Part shown: piece by piece, positions 45,132-57,078 of the stretch
How positions within the stretch are numbered: the first letter of the stretch is position 1
How the letters are laid out: the number at the start of each line of letters is the position of its first letter
Source: Dastarcus helophoroides
Taxonomy: Eukaryota > Arthropoda > Insecta > Coleoptera > Bothrideridae
NCBI GenBank assembly: GCA_028583605.1
Contig: CM053332.1
Span: forward strand, 496,001-560,000
Length of the DNA: 64,000 nt
Reading direction: 5' to 3'
Notes under the pieces: model-generated
The model's input: the letters and a program-made list of their open reading frames with translations, nothing else
Told to the model about the DNA's origin: nothing
Database searches by the model: none
Made by a program: the position numbers and the translations under genes

Positions 45132-46317
45132 ATATAGAACAAGGCTGTCCGTATACGGCCCGCCAAATTATTTTTACGGCCCGCGAGTACATTTTACTAA
45201 GAATAAATTTATCTTACTAAATTATTATTATTAATATCAAAATTATCTTACTATAAGAAAATTTAAATCTAATTTGAATTTAAAGTAAGTATTATTTAGT
45301 TTGCGTAACTTCACTTAACCTGACTGAATACAGCAGCAATCCGTTTAACGTCTGATGATGGTTGGTTCAACGTTGGAGTCACATATTACATATATTTGTG
45401 GTTGGTTGTTGTTTATCTTGCTTTCCTAACGGACATTACAACTTATTTAAATTATGTTTTTTTCAATTTATTACACATTTCTTCGGCCCAGTTTGGAAAT
45501 ATTAATATTATTATTTAAATTATTTTGAATAAATCTTGCAAGGGCAAGATAAAAATGTGTGTTGGCTTTATAAATATATTACTGGATATAGATTCAAATT
45601 AAAATTGTTAAGGTTTAATTTGGAGCAAAATAATTTATTTCATTTTGAATCTTGCAAAGATATCTATGAAGAAATGAAATGTAATATAGAAGCGAATTTT
45701 AAAATATTTCTACCAAAATTGGATATGTAAAATTACAGAATTCAACGAAAGATTTTCTCAATTTAATGATCTTAAACCTTCTATTGAATTATTTTGTGAT
45801 CCAATTAATATTGATATCAACTCCGTTGATCTTAAATATCAAATAGAATTATGCGACCTGCAGGCTGACCCATTATTTACATCTCGTGGAGAAACTGGAA
45901 TAGAAATATTCAAATTTTTAGATAAAGAGAAATATCCAAAATTGAGAGATTTTGAACTTCAAATTGTATCAATGTTCCGAAGTACATATATCCTGCGAGC
46001 GTGCATACTCCGATATGAACTGTATAAAGTCAAAATATAGAAACAGTTCAAAAGATTCCACTGTTGAAGATATAATTAGACTTGCCACAGCAAATATTGA
46101 TGTGGACATAAAAGATATTGTTGCTAAACAATTACGGCCACAATGTTCTCATTAATATATTACGAATATTTTAAAGATTTCTTTTTAGTATAAATAAATT
46201 TTTTTTTTAATTAACATAAACTGACTTTTCATTTATCAACTTTCTTGGCCCCCGAAATGTTTGGTGAAGAAAATATGGACCGTGGGCTTTGATAAGTTGG
46301 ACAGCACTAATATAGAA
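45132..46317 (+). mobile_element. hAT remnant with 8-bp target duplication (GTF2IRD2-like type)
   Basis: The element proper is 45140..46309. Both sides carry ATATAGAA, a perfect 8-bp target duplication. The ends are CAAGGCTGTCC and the complement of GGACAGCACTA, matching over GCTGTCC. Coding remnants on the plus strand at about 45530-46150 include CDLQADPLF, FPKLRDFELQIVSMF-type sequence, and a STYICERAYSDMNCIKSKYR block that corresponds to the hAT C-terminal dimerisation region of transposases related to GTF2IRD2/EPM2AIP1. Several frameshifts and a large N-terminal loss make it inactive. Confidence 0.88.
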
Positions 46318-46909
46318 GATGTTTCTTCAGATCATACCATCTACTATATTTTTAAATTGGGATTAACAAAATTGGTCAGTCTGTCCGTACAGATTACAAA
46401 TCTGAACCGATTTCTATCATTCTTGTTTCTGTCGATTTAGTATTGTTCAAAATAAAATCCTGTCGCTTTTGGAAATGATTGGTCAAATAGTTTAAATTTT
46501 GTTAAAGAAAAATCTAGTTTATTAGAAAAAAATCAAACAATACAATATCCGGTCCTTGCAACTTATAATAGAAATTGATGGCGAAACTGTGGCGAAGCTT
46601 ACAGCTTTGACACTTATTCAAAATTCAAATTTATTTATTTTAACACTGTCATCGCTCAAAAATCATAATCACTGCTGAATAATTAATGTGAGATAGCTTA
46701 ATACTAGCTAGAATTTGCACAATATACCGTAAATAAAGGATACCTATATATCTAGTTGTCATGAAAATATAAGCTGCACAAATTACAAATAACTTTTAGC
46801 TGACAATATTGTCTTTAAATTCTCGTAGTGAGTGTACTAACCAAGATGCTTTTACCAAAAAAAAATATTTTTATTTGCAAACACTGTCGCTGGTCATATG
46901 ACAAATAAA

Positions 46910-47272
46910 ATATTGTAACGCAATGTAAATAAATAGAATAGAATTTAGTGCCTAAGAAAAGTTTCTAGAAAGATCTGATAAGGGGAAAGCGGCCGCGATA
47001 ACGAAACAAACGGCAGATAAGCGTTCCAGAAATTTCGGTAAACGATAAGCCTTATCCTGCGTAATTTTTCTAGAACCCGGAGCCAAAACTATATAGGCGG
47101 TCAGCTTTCCCTAGAGTCAGTTAATTAGACTCAGTGTAGTTGGCTGAGTTAGTAGTTAGAAGTACATAAGTAGAGTTATTGTTGAAGTTGTAGTGATCCG
47201 AGTTTAGTTTGGTAATAAAGTAGGTATTATTTAATGTGTTAATCAATTCGAACCGATAGCCCGTAATAATAT
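46910..47272 (+). mobile_element. Probable solo LTR with heat-shock-type promoter
   Basis: The segment 46914..47268 starts TGTAACG and ends CCGTAATA, flanked by ATAT (or AATAT, depending on the exact end). Inside, in the order of an LTR, are U3 with three heat-shock elements, TATATA at 47090..47095, an Inr-like TCAGTT at 47117..47122 (27 bp after TATA), and AATAAA at 47214..47219, about 50 bp before the end. There is no open frame and no second copy nearby. It lies in intron 2 of gene B and is oriented opposite to that gene. The end is not a canonical CA, so mutation of the terminus or a different element type cannot be excluded. Confidence 0.6.
46963..47075 (+). promoter_or_regulatory. Cluster of three heat-shock elements
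   Basis: TTCTAGAA at 46963..46970, TTCCAGAAATTTC at 47024..47036 (three alternating units, TTC-nn-GAA-nn-TTC, perfect), and TTCTAGAA at 47068..47075, which ends 15 bp before the TATA box at 47090. Spacing and composition are those of insect Hsp70-class promoters bound by HSF. Confidence 0.65.
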
Positions 47273-49174
47273 GATGAGAAATATGTTTTTTTTAAACGCA
47301 TGTGGCGTAAGATATGTTTATGTTAGGAATAGTTTTAAAGACAGAAGCAGATTTTACGTAAAATTTTAACTCATTCAAAACAACACAAATAAAAACCATT
47401 AAATTTTTTTGGATTAAATTAAGTCTTGTATTCCTTTTCCAAATATTTTACTTTTTTCGAGTTTGGTTTTTTTTTTTTGAAATTACATCCTTAAAATCAA
47501 AACTTGGACATTTCTTATTTCCGATATTTTGTTTGACTTTTTCCAAAATTTTGGTTTTTTTTAAAATTTGAATTTTCTAAATTAATGTAAGGAAATTTTA
47601 ATTGCATTACTGAAAGCTTTAAATTATGCTCAAAAATGTATTAGTATAAAATCAAAGCTTTCCTACAAATGTTTTAAGGTCGTAAACATGATTTAATCTC
47701 TAGATTTAAAAAAAATATATAGTATTTAAAAGCATATCTAAATAACACATAAACACCGCCATTTTTTCTCAACATTTTAAATTTAATTTTCAGTTTTATT
47801 TTCTGAAATTTTTACAAGAGAAACTGCAAATTTCAATTTTTAAATCAGTTTGCTTTTTCCGCTGTTTACTCGAGATGTTTTTCTGGTGAGACATTTACTT
47901 TATTTTAAAACTTTTCAGAAATTCAACCTTCTTCAACAAAAAATCATTTTAAATTTTATATTATTTCTTCTTTAAATTAAATTTTGAAATTAAAATCTAA
48001 AGTTTGATTTTACCTTATATTTAATTTTTTTTCTTCATCGACTTTAATTAAGAAATTTCTCTATTTTTTCAATATTTTAAAATATAAATTTTTTAAACTC
48101 GTTAGGTATTTGTTACATTTAGGGCTTTAAATAAAAATGTTTCACTCTTATTTTTTTAAACTCGCAATTTAGAAAAAATTAATTTTAGTTTTCACTCTCA
48201 ATTCCCCATTGGTTTTATACAATTTTAATATTTTTAGGTTAAAAGCAAAATTTGGAATTTTCCCTGAGGTTAGTTTTTTTTTCCATTATTTTGGTTTTAG
48301 ATTTAAATTTCCTGCATTTTTTAAACCTCAAATTTGAACTATAAAAGGTTTTCATAAATTTGGATTTTTTTTCTGTCACTTTGAACTCTACATTTCTACT
48401 TTTACTTCTAAAGTTTTTACTTTAAACTAAAAATGTTAAGAAAATCGTTTAAAAATGTTTAGCTTCTATTGAGCTTTTCATTTTATTTCTCAAAATTTCC
48501 AATTTACACGTTTTTTTCTAAAATTTTTACCTTCACTTCTAAGAAATTTTGACTTTTTCTTAAAATTATATAAATTAAAGCAACTTACTTCTTGTAAATT
48601 CGAAGTTTTTTCGAAAGTCTGATTTTTGGTAATGTGTAATGTTCGATTTTTTACAAGGGCTAAGCTCCTTTTAATTTCGCCTATGTTTACCTGCTTGTCA
48701 ATTGTCAGCTCTAAATATATTTACTTAAGAATTTAGAGTTCTTGACAAGTTTACACACACATTTATAACATTTAATGTACTACTTACAATTTAGGACTTG
48801 AAGACAATGTCTTAAACGTTTTTGTTTATAAGTGAGTTTCATACGAAGTTTAAGACACTAGGTTTATTTTAATGAGTGTTTGGATTTCCATATATGTTTT
48901 TTTTGCAAATTTACTGGTGTAATTAATTTCCTTGGCATTTTTAATCTTTGCGTAAGGTTACTTAAGAGCTTAGAACTTTTGAAAAGCTTATTTAAAAATT
49001 CCAACAAAATGGATGTTTGAAATTTAAAATAATACAAAAAGACTCCTCTCGCAACTCTTATACATATTGGCTTGAAAACAAACCTTTTAGATGCTTACAT
49101 ATGTATTACAAAATTAGTTTAGGATCTACAAAAGCCTCTTTGTACAGAGTGATGCAAAAAACATTATTTTTTAC

Positions 49175-49433
49175 CTAATAGAATCATCAGGTCGAAGGGT
49201 ATTCGATTGATTCCTTTCAATGGCGGAATAGCAGCATTTCACATTTTCTCCATAAATAGGAAACAAATCTGGGTTAATTTTCAAATAGGCGATATTATTC
49301 TTGATTTGCACACTAGAAAGTGGAGGTTTATTCGAACATGGTTGATCGATTTCTGGCCTATAAAACGGCAATGATTCTTCAGTGAATGGAGGGTAGTTTG
49401 GAATTTTGCATTTGTGGGTGTCGACTATATAAT
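49175..49433 (-). CDS. DUF229 gene B, coding exon 2
   Basis: 259 nt between acceptor AATTATTTTTAG and donor GTAAAA. It encodes residues 24-110, including HKCKIPNYPPFTEESLPFYR, a PCSNKPPLSS stretch and CCYSAIERN. The two split codons at its ends fit exons 1 and 3. It is the cysteine-containing N-terminal extracellular region and aligns along its length with exon 2 of gene A. Confidence 0.88.
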
Positions 49434-49574
49434 CTAAAAATAATTCGCAGTATTAAAGTCTATAACAATTTTAATAAGTGGATAATAATCATCACATACA
49501 TTTGATTTTGAAAAAAGACCTTTCCTAAATATGAAAATTGAGATAATTTGGAACATTGATTTTTTTGACATTAC
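49434..49574 (-). other. Intron 1 of DUF229 gene B (141 bp)
   Basis: Donor GTAATG, acceptor TTTTTAG. It is short, in contrast with the 10.2-kb counterpart in gene A. Confidence 0.8.
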
Positions 49575-49644
49575 CTTGTGTCCCTACAGATGTATAATCC
49601 TGAAGTAATAAGGTTAAAATACAGAGTTTAATTAAAAATGTCAT
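49575..49644 (-). CDS. DUF229 gene B, coding exon 1 (signal peptide)
   Basis: ATG at 49644 opens 23 codons plus one base up to a GTAATG donor. The start MTFLIKLCILTLLLQ is strongly hydrophobic, typical of a secretory signal. The leftover G pairs with AT of exon 2 to make Asp, as in gene A. No other in-frame ATG lies upstream before a stop. Confidence 0.82.
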
Positions 49645-49696
49645 CTTGGGAATTATCTTCAGTACGAATGCTGCGTGTTACATCTTTAGTGGTCAA

Positions 49697-49735
49697 CTGT
49701 TCAATTTCTATTTGCATATTATGTTTATATTTAGG
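49697..49735 (-). promoter_or_regulatory. Possible core promoter of DUF229 gene B
   Basis: On the minus strand a CTAAATATAAAC TATA-like motif (about 49725) is followed about 30 nt downstream by an Inr-like ACAGTTGAC, about 55 nt upstream of the ATG. Weak motifs. Confidence 0.3.
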
Positions 49736-50650
49736 AATAAATGATAACATACATGATATATATTAAAAATTGCTAGTAGTGATGGCAGGAAGGTCAAGGA
49801 TTTTTAGATGTTGAAAGCTGGAATCATTTAAAATACATAACAGGTAATTCGAGAAAATACATTTTCTATTTTTAAGATTGCATAAATATAAACAATGCCT
49901 TTAAAAATTATACAGATTGCGAAAACTATGACACCCGTGGCAGTTTATCTGCGATTAAATCTTTATTTTTCAAGATTCTATCATGATTACAATCGTCATT
50001 CTGAAAATTTGAACAATATGCCACTAGAAAATTTACGTCACCTGCATTGAGTTTTTGTTGTCTATAAAAATGATGCAAATAACAAACATCGAACGAATTA
50101 AATACATTTATTAATTAATTTACATTAAATTATCGGAATCTTTAACTACCTACTAATTAAATATTTATAAAATAAACTGCAATACTTTTTTTGAGCATTA
50201 CAAATATGTATATAGCTTATAGTCTATTAAATGATATACTCTCTCGTAATGCAAATAATATACACATTTTTTGGCATTTTACATTTAATTGGTTTTATCT
50301 TTCAATTCAATCATAAATTTCTTCCCTGTACAATTGGACATCCTGAAACAAAAGTAACAATTAATGAAAGAAACATCAGTATTTTAGTAAAATAGTTTTT
50401 AAATATATGTATGAATAAAGAGATATTCATTTGAATACCTCTAATCCTCCAGATATGATTTAAACTATATTTCCTTCTCAACATTAAAATAGTTGTGTCG
50501 TTTTGTTTTAATCACGCTAGCAAAAAAAGGCATTAAATGTTTTGTTTAAGAACTTAAATGTGAAAAATTTAGTTTATATATTTTAGTAACAGCGAGGTGA
50601 TTTGGATTTGTTTTTTCTATTTGTCGAAAGAAAATATTTAGGAATACATG
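49736..50650. other. Intergenic, nothing recognised
   Basis: AT-rich; no frame with a domain and no terminal repeats seen. Confidence 0.45.
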
Positions 50651-51420
50651 CAGTCAAACCTGGAAAAGCGAGAACTGAATAATCGAGAAACCTTTGTGAG
50701 TGAGATTATTTACAAAGTCCCGTCATTTTCACCCCCTAAAATCTTTATAAGTGAAAATGTGGAAACGTCTATAAAAAAGAAGCATATCTTTATAACTGAG
50801 ACATCTTCTCAACCTGTATCTCAATAAGTAAAAATCAGCAGTTTTATAAACAAAAGAAAATCAATCTTCTTTGTTTGCTTCTCGTTATTATTGAAATGCA
50901 ACTTATAAATGTCTTGAAACCACAAAAAATGTGCGTCCACAGCAATCTACTCCTTAATAATACAGTTGATTAATCTTATTATTTGCAAAGGAATTTATGT
51001 AGTGCTCTAAAAATATCAACATAATTTTGGCTTTGACCCTCGTAATGAAGAATGGACCTAGCTGCTGACGACAATGAAGCTGACGACATTGTTGATAATT
51101 AATTGTAAAAACATGTTTAGAAAAAATCATGACAGTTCATATGAAAATGATCAAGCAAACAATGGTTTGGAAAGTTTGGATATAGCTTGTAACAAAACAT
51201 TATTTTTATAGCATGAAAGCTAAAGAAAAGATAAAGGCGTTAAGACATTATAAAAATAACATAAATAGTAACATTGATAATATATTGCCGAGCAGCAGTT
51301 TAAAGATGGGAGGATTCAAATTTTCCATATTTTTGGAACTGCTGATTCAGTGGCATGTTCTGCATGTACGATTGGTTAAGGTAAAAAATGGGCTTATTCT
51401 ACATAGAGTTCTAGACTAAT
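50651..51420 (+). mobile_element. Tigger/pogo-like remnant
   Basis: CAGTCAAACCTGGAAAAGCG, then GAGAACTGAATAATCGAGAAAC, is a typical insect Tigger terminal sequence. Downstream at 51213..51419 a short frame reads KAKEKIKALRHYKNN, then NINSNIDNILPSS, comparable to the C-terminal LRHY-type block of Tigger transposases. The rest of the transposase is gone and the right end was not found. Confidence 0.45.
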
Positions 51421-51544
51421 ATAGCAAATTTATTATTAGCAGTTTTATTATTATTATTTATTATTATTATAACTATAGTAGAAATTAAGTCGACTGCACA
51501 AATTAAGATGGCGAACAATACTTAGATTGTAAAAATGTAAATGT

Positions 51545-52270
51545 CATTTAAACCACTTTGGTTTTCTATGTTCTTTTAAAGAGTAACTACCCATTTTTAC
51601 AGACAATGTGAAAGCTCAGATTTTTAAGGTCAATTTGATGAAAAATATGCAAACAAAAAACCAGTGAATGGGAGAAATTCAAGATTTACGGTTGTTTCGA
51701 TACTTATCAAAAATTGTCCTTATATGCTGCACACCAAATTAACCAGACAGTTCTAAACTCTTATAATATGGAAAAAAATGGGGATTTAAAAAAACATCGT
51801 TATCCGCCTCCCACGATCACTGGCTACATTTTTGGAAATTAAACTTCAACCAAGTTTATACTCCAAATAAACAAAATTAACCTGTCTAAACAATTATATT
51901 AAATATTAGGATGTTCCGAATGTAACCAGTAGTGGCGAAAGGAGATTAAGGTTATTTTTTTTTAAACGACAACGACCTTTTTTTACACTGTGTGAAAGCT
52001 TTTTTTTGATTAATTTGGTGTAATGAAAATTTTTAAAAAATCGAAAAAACCGTTGGAAAAAAACTAGGAGATTACATTTATTTCTTCAAAATTTTTCCTA
52101 CCCTTACATGTTGCACATCAAATTATTTAAAACGACCTAAGCTATGATATGGTGCGATAGAAAAGTGATTGCTATTTAAAAAAACATCCTTAGTCCCCCT
52201 GTCCCTACCAGTTGCAATTTTGAGAATTTAATTTCGCCAAAATTTTATGCCCTAAAATAGTAAATTGGTC
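51545..52270. repeat. Diverged tandem duplication, units about 350 bp
   Basis: 51545..51900 and 51905..52270 share ordered blocks: TTTTTACA...TGTGAAAGCT, AATTTG(G)TGAAAA-type, TGCACA(C/T)CAAATTA, GGG/TATTTAAAAAAACATC(G/C)TTA, and GGAAATTAAACTTC/GAGAATTTAATTTC. Identity is low, so this is an old duplication or two copies of one repeat. Confidence 0.5.
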
Positions 52271-52979
52271 TTTTGGAGAGATCTTTACAAAAATTGACAA
52301 TCTTCGAAATGGGCATAACTTTTGTTACATACTGTATAATATTCATATGAAAATCTATTAACATGAACCAGACTTCTGCAGAAAAAATTTCATATTTTTT
52401 GCAAACTTTTAATCATAACAAATTTTCAAATCAAGTCTTCAGTAAATACTTTGTTGGACAGTTTCAAATGGAGCTAGAGACATTGCCTACAAAAGATAAA
52501 TAATTCGCATATAAATCACCTAATAATTTTGATCAACTCTTAAAGAAGTGGTTCGTAAACAGATCTTCTCTGGAGAAATCATGAATAATTCTCCAAAGAA
52601 ATCGCTCCTCCTCATTTTAAACTAGAATCTGGAAATACTAATTTCAGGATTTATCAATTTTTTCGCCTGGGTGGTATTTAAAATACAAAGAGAATGTTCT
52701 AAAACAACCAATGTCTGATCCAAAAATCTGCTGTCATTCACATTGCTTTTAATATTGGGCATTATAGATAAAAAAAGTTTATAACCTGCAATCAGACGTA
52801 CTGGAATTAAACCGTCTTGTGTCAAGGAATTACTAGTGTTCAAGGTTTCGCCTAGCAACTTAGGTAGGAATGAGAAAAAACCAAATACCATATAGAAAAG
52901 CAAGTTAACTCAATAAATTAACGGCATCAGAAGTAAAACTCTTATAAAGTAAAAATACCACAAAAAAAAACACAAATAT
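52271..52979. other. Intergenic; an unsupported minus-strand ORF
   Basis: A 93-codon ORF (52622..52903, minus) has no recognised domain, and no splice-linked partner was found. Nothing else. Confidence 0.35.
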
Positions 52980-53435
52980 GCAGTCAATCCAGAAGGGAAT
53001 GGTTACTCAGTATATTAATAATACCAAAGACAAAACTCGTCTACAGAGAGACCGCGGAGTAAAAAAAAACCTAGATTTAAAACTTAAAACCACGACAACT
53101 CAGTATGTCAAAGGAACATGACGAAATGAAACTGACCCAAAAATAAGATATTCAAAACATAAAGAGCATCATGCCAGAAAGAAAAACTCTTCTGATGAAA
53201 ATAGTTTCATCTTTGATTTGGTTGACATATTATGGTGCTCTTTTTACCTTGACTATCTTGTTTTTGTTTCATTTTTATTTTGGAAAAGTTTCCCCTCTGG
53301 TACGGTTAACATCTTGAATTATTGTACTCTACTATACTGACTGCATCCATTCCTCGCTCTTTTTGTCTTACTTTCATTTTGAAACAGTTTGCCTTTGCTA
53401 TGGTTGATTTACTTACCAGTGCTCTTCTGATTTGA
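52980..53435. repeat. Inverted array of a dispersed about 90-bp unit
   Basis: Units of the form '(G)CCTCTGGTATGGTTGAC...TTACTGAGTTACCGTGCTCTTCTG' occur at 53290..53430 in plus orientation and at 52980..53170 in minus orientation, so the block is a foldback. The same unit is found in tandem at 60463..60642 and singly (minus) at 62430..62490. Confidence 0.5.
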
Positions 53436-55204
53436 GTTTGATTTTTTTTCTTGTTATTCTAAAGGACACGACGGCAAAACGTCAAAAATTTTTGGTAATT
53501 TCTGAACACGGTACAATCCGAGAAAAATTAGATATATCTTTTACTCGGTTTAAAAACTAATTCGAACATTATATTAAGATAAAAAATTAGGCAATTATTA
53601 GCTTTGCAACCGAAACGTTCATACTGTTTTGATTACAGAATATTCAATCGAAATTATCCGATCTACTGGTTTATTAAAAAAATTCACAGATTTCGCATTC
53701 CTTGCAATCGAAGGAGACATTGGAAATGATAACACCACATATAAATCATAATTAACCGTTTATTATGGATACATAAAAAAATATATCAGATTTCCGCAAA
53801 TTTCATCGACGACGCTTGACAGGTGGATTGTGGAAGATAAATAATTAAGGATTACGGAACACAAAGTTCCATAAAAATTGTTAGTTTCCGAATTACAAGT
53901 TTTAGCTTCATAATTTCATGATACAATGCATTCAAGACATGACGCACTGCTGAGACCATTAGACTTCATCTTCAACTAGATCCACAATTATTTGTAATAA
54001 AGCAAGGTTTAATTGTTGCTTAAAACTAAAATAGAAAAAAATATGTGGGCTCTGCTATTTGATATTTCAGAAAAAAATATTCCTGAACGTGTACAATGAC
54101 AAAGGCTTTTTATAATTAAGTTTACACTATTTTTAAGATAACGATATACCAAAGCAATCTGCCCTAAAAACTAATAGTCATTCAGCCCTCCAGGCGAGTT
54201 TCCAAGTACATTTTTATGATTTTTTTTAGATGTCTTGAAAACTAGTATTCGCGCACACCTCTTGTTTAATATTATGTCAATCAGTACTTTTGAGCAGATT
54301 TAAAAATTTCTTTAAAAAGGCAACTTTGATACACCACCGTGTTAATTAAATATTCATCAACAAAAATAATTTTAGAATGTGCGCCAAATCCAAAAATATA
54401 CTTTTGTTCCAAAAAGATTTTTGTTATCAAAATAATTCTAGGAGCCACACGGCTTTACCGACTAACTAACGTTGTATACAATGTGATCAAAATCAACTCA
54501 GCAATATTGCTAATTTTCTCATTATTTAAGAACAACTTCAGTTAAATTAGCAAAGTTGTGGATGTTTTAACGCTGATACAACAAAGACAATGAACATCAA
54601 GTTTTTAAATTTTATCACAAATTTATGGAGCTAAAACAGCATTTTGTAAAAAGAAAAATTATAATAATAATGTATAGATGGTTAATAACAGTAGTAAAAA
54701 AAATATTTCTATCATATTTTTGTTTAAAATATATTAGAGATCAGACATTCTAAATTTAATATTTTTTTTTCTCTGGTTATTCGCACATTTAATGTAAGTT
54801 CATTGAATAAATTTGTCAATATTTTCTTAATTATGTTAAAGACATATGTATCACATATTTTTCAATCGAGAAGGAAACTTTCTTTCAAAATATTAAAAAA
54901 TATACATGGTTTTCCATTAAGAAGAAAATCTGTTAACATTTATTTTGTCTAAATCTCATTTATGAACCATTTTTATTTTAGATTCTATTTCTTTTAGTAA
55001 TCAAGATGTAAAGAGTTAAAATCAAATAATCTATACTCAATTACCCTGTAGGTACAAGGGTTTGAACTGTTATAAAAAAATTAAGAATTTTTTAAATTAT
55101 TTCTAATCGCATTGAACTTGTTCTATAAAATTTGTTAAATAAAATAAAGGCCTAAGAATTGAAATATAATTATTTAAAATATACAACACGTTCTTAATCT
55201 TAAC
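53436..55204. other. Intergenic, AT-rich
   Basis: No gene. A short block near 54410-54460 repeats sequence from 42840-42890. The rest shows no feature. Confidence 0.4.
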
Positions 55205-55230
55205 CAGTGGCGGCCGTACGTTTATTATGA
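55205..55230 (+). repeat. Isolated hAT-like terminal sequence
   Basis: CAGTGGCGGCCGTACG shares its first 11 bases with the intact hAT end at 15554 (CAGTGGCGGCT) except for the last base. No partner end was found. Confidence 0.3.
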
Positions 55231-56233
55231 ATCCATAGTTTATTTACAATAAAAAATATTTCTTGCCTTTATTTGATACAAACAAGTGCTTAAGCGTAGA
55301 TCATTATTTTCTTTAGCGGCATATCTATACAAATATTCGTAAAAATGTATTTTAAATTGATGAAAGATTCAAACATTTATTATAGTAACACTTGATTCAA
55401 CTAAACCTCAAAAATGGTTGAACTTTTAAAATTAGTATTCTTGGGTAGTTTATTCTATTCAGCATATTCCATAAAACAGACTGATGTTTCAAAGTTATCT
55501 AAAAATATTATTTTTTTTATAAAACACATTACTTTTTGTCTTCCCAAACAAAGCGTCAAACACCATAGTTCATAGAAGCTGTTTGTCTCTGAATTTTGAA
55601 TTATTCTGTTTCTGCAGTGCAAATATTTGCCAAATAAAAAATTTAAAATGCGGTGTGCGGTTTTTGAATTTAATATCCATTATGACAGTAAATATCACCA
55701 AAAGGTTATATTAAATTCATTATACATTTCTAATGTAAACACGAAGATATGTCAGTTTTAGATTAATTAAAGCAACGAAAATATTTGCTGCTCACAAAAA
55801 TCAGTTTACCTTCCCAACCTAAAATATGAATTTTAAGGATATAATACCAAAAATTATTGCTCGATAAAGCTTAATACTGGGCTAAATCTTAGCCGTCCAA
55901 AAGAATCTAGTTGCAAGTACACTCAATCCAAACGAAAACAAAGAGTTCGAATAAGAAATAGGAAAAATGTGATAACCAAATTTTAAAGGAGCTTACCTCA
56001 ATAGAGTAAGTTATTATTGCATAATTTATTATGATATAATTTTTTCTATTGAACCGTAAAGGGTTTAAATATTTTATTCATTGTTTTAAATTATATATAT
56101 ATTTTTTTATCCATGCAGTGTGTCCCTCTAGTACGCGGAGGTCTAAAATATTTGTTAACGACTAGAACATTTTTTTCGTTTTTTAAACATTGCCAAACTA
56201 CTTGAACTTTACAATTTAATAAAAGTTTTAGTT
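55231..56233. other. Intergenic, AT-rich
   Basis: No supported feature. GCTCGATAAAGCTTAATACTGG at about 55860 resembles the Harbinger-like MITE end but is not paired. Confidence 0.35.
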
Positions 56234-56556
56234 GTACAGGATGCTTTGTATTGTCTGAATTCATGGGTGAATTTTTTTTAAGTTATGACATATATTTTAT
56301 GGTTTTTTCGAATTTTTGAAAACACTGTACTATTGTATTCGCATTGCAAATGGCTTTAAAATGTAGTAAGTAAGGGAGTTTTATTTGAAATTTTAAAATG
56401 GAGATTGATACAGCTTAGGAGGGTGAACATATCAATTTGACTTGACGGTCAAAGTGGTCTTTTCAAGAACATAAATTGACGGTTCTCAGCGAATTCTAAA
56501 ATATTTCTTGGTTTTCAAATTATAAGGGGGTCAAATTTTCGTTGGGAGGCCCTGTA
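56234..56556. mobile_element. Short mariner-type MITE candidate
   Basis: The segment 56236..56554 begins CAGGATGC and ends GGCCCTG (complement CAGGGCC). It is flanked on each side by TA. The inverted identity is short (CAGG), so the call rests on the TA flanks, the size of about 320 bp and the mariner-like GGGAGGCCCTGTA end. Confidence 0.4.
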
Positions 56557-57078
56557 TAACACTGCAATCTAAATTCTTGATATTTGTTCTAGATTGATAG
56601 GTAATTGTAATTACTAATTACTTTCCAGCGTTTTTCTTCAGTTCAGAATTATTTTGCATAGAAATTTTCAGTGAAGTAATAAGGTCTGCGGCGTTTACAA
56701 GTTCCATATTTCTATGGCAACAGTTAATATAAAAAAAGTATATCGGACATAACATGGGATGGGAGCCATAACGTGCCCAACACCAGGCGAAGTTGTGAAT
56801 TCGGGACCGTCTAATATCTTTAATTCTTGTATATTACGACACATTGCCGTTAGTGCCCTTTGGTAAAGTGAACACTTTTCAGCCTCTACTAGTCTTCACG
56901 CAAGCGCCGCGCCGGTCTGTCTTTACCGAGATGCTGTCTAGGTGCTCACTCGACTCGATCGCTCTATCTCTCTCGCCACATTTTGTCTTTTGTCCTTTTG
57001 CCCTTAATCGAAAAGTTGAAACTTCGCATCCATTTAAGAACATAAACATTTCCAAGGTTAAAATAAAATCCTACTTAC

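Larger units (their letters stand above)
44720..49174 (-). other. Intron 2 of DUF229 gene B
   Basis: 4.5 kb with donor GTAAAA and acceptor TTATTTCAG. It carries a hAT remnant and a probable solo LTR, listed separately. The segment 47380-48640 is extremely AT-rich, with recurring AAATTT/TTTTAAA motifs and no feature that I recognise. Confidence 0.8.

Noticed and set aside
46963..47122. Promoter of a host Hsp70 gene
   Set aside because: No Hsp70 reading frame follows; AATAAA lies only about 100 bp after the Inr and the segment has LTR-like ends.
52622..52903. Minus-strand gene of 93 codons
   Set aside because: No recognised domain, no promoter or splice-linked exon, and the plus strand is equally uninformative.
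56860..57070. GC-richer minus-strand ORF as a further exon of the LDLa gene
   Set aside because: One minus frame is open for about 34 codons, but there is no pyrimidine tract before any AG and the phase does not fit the donor at 57078.
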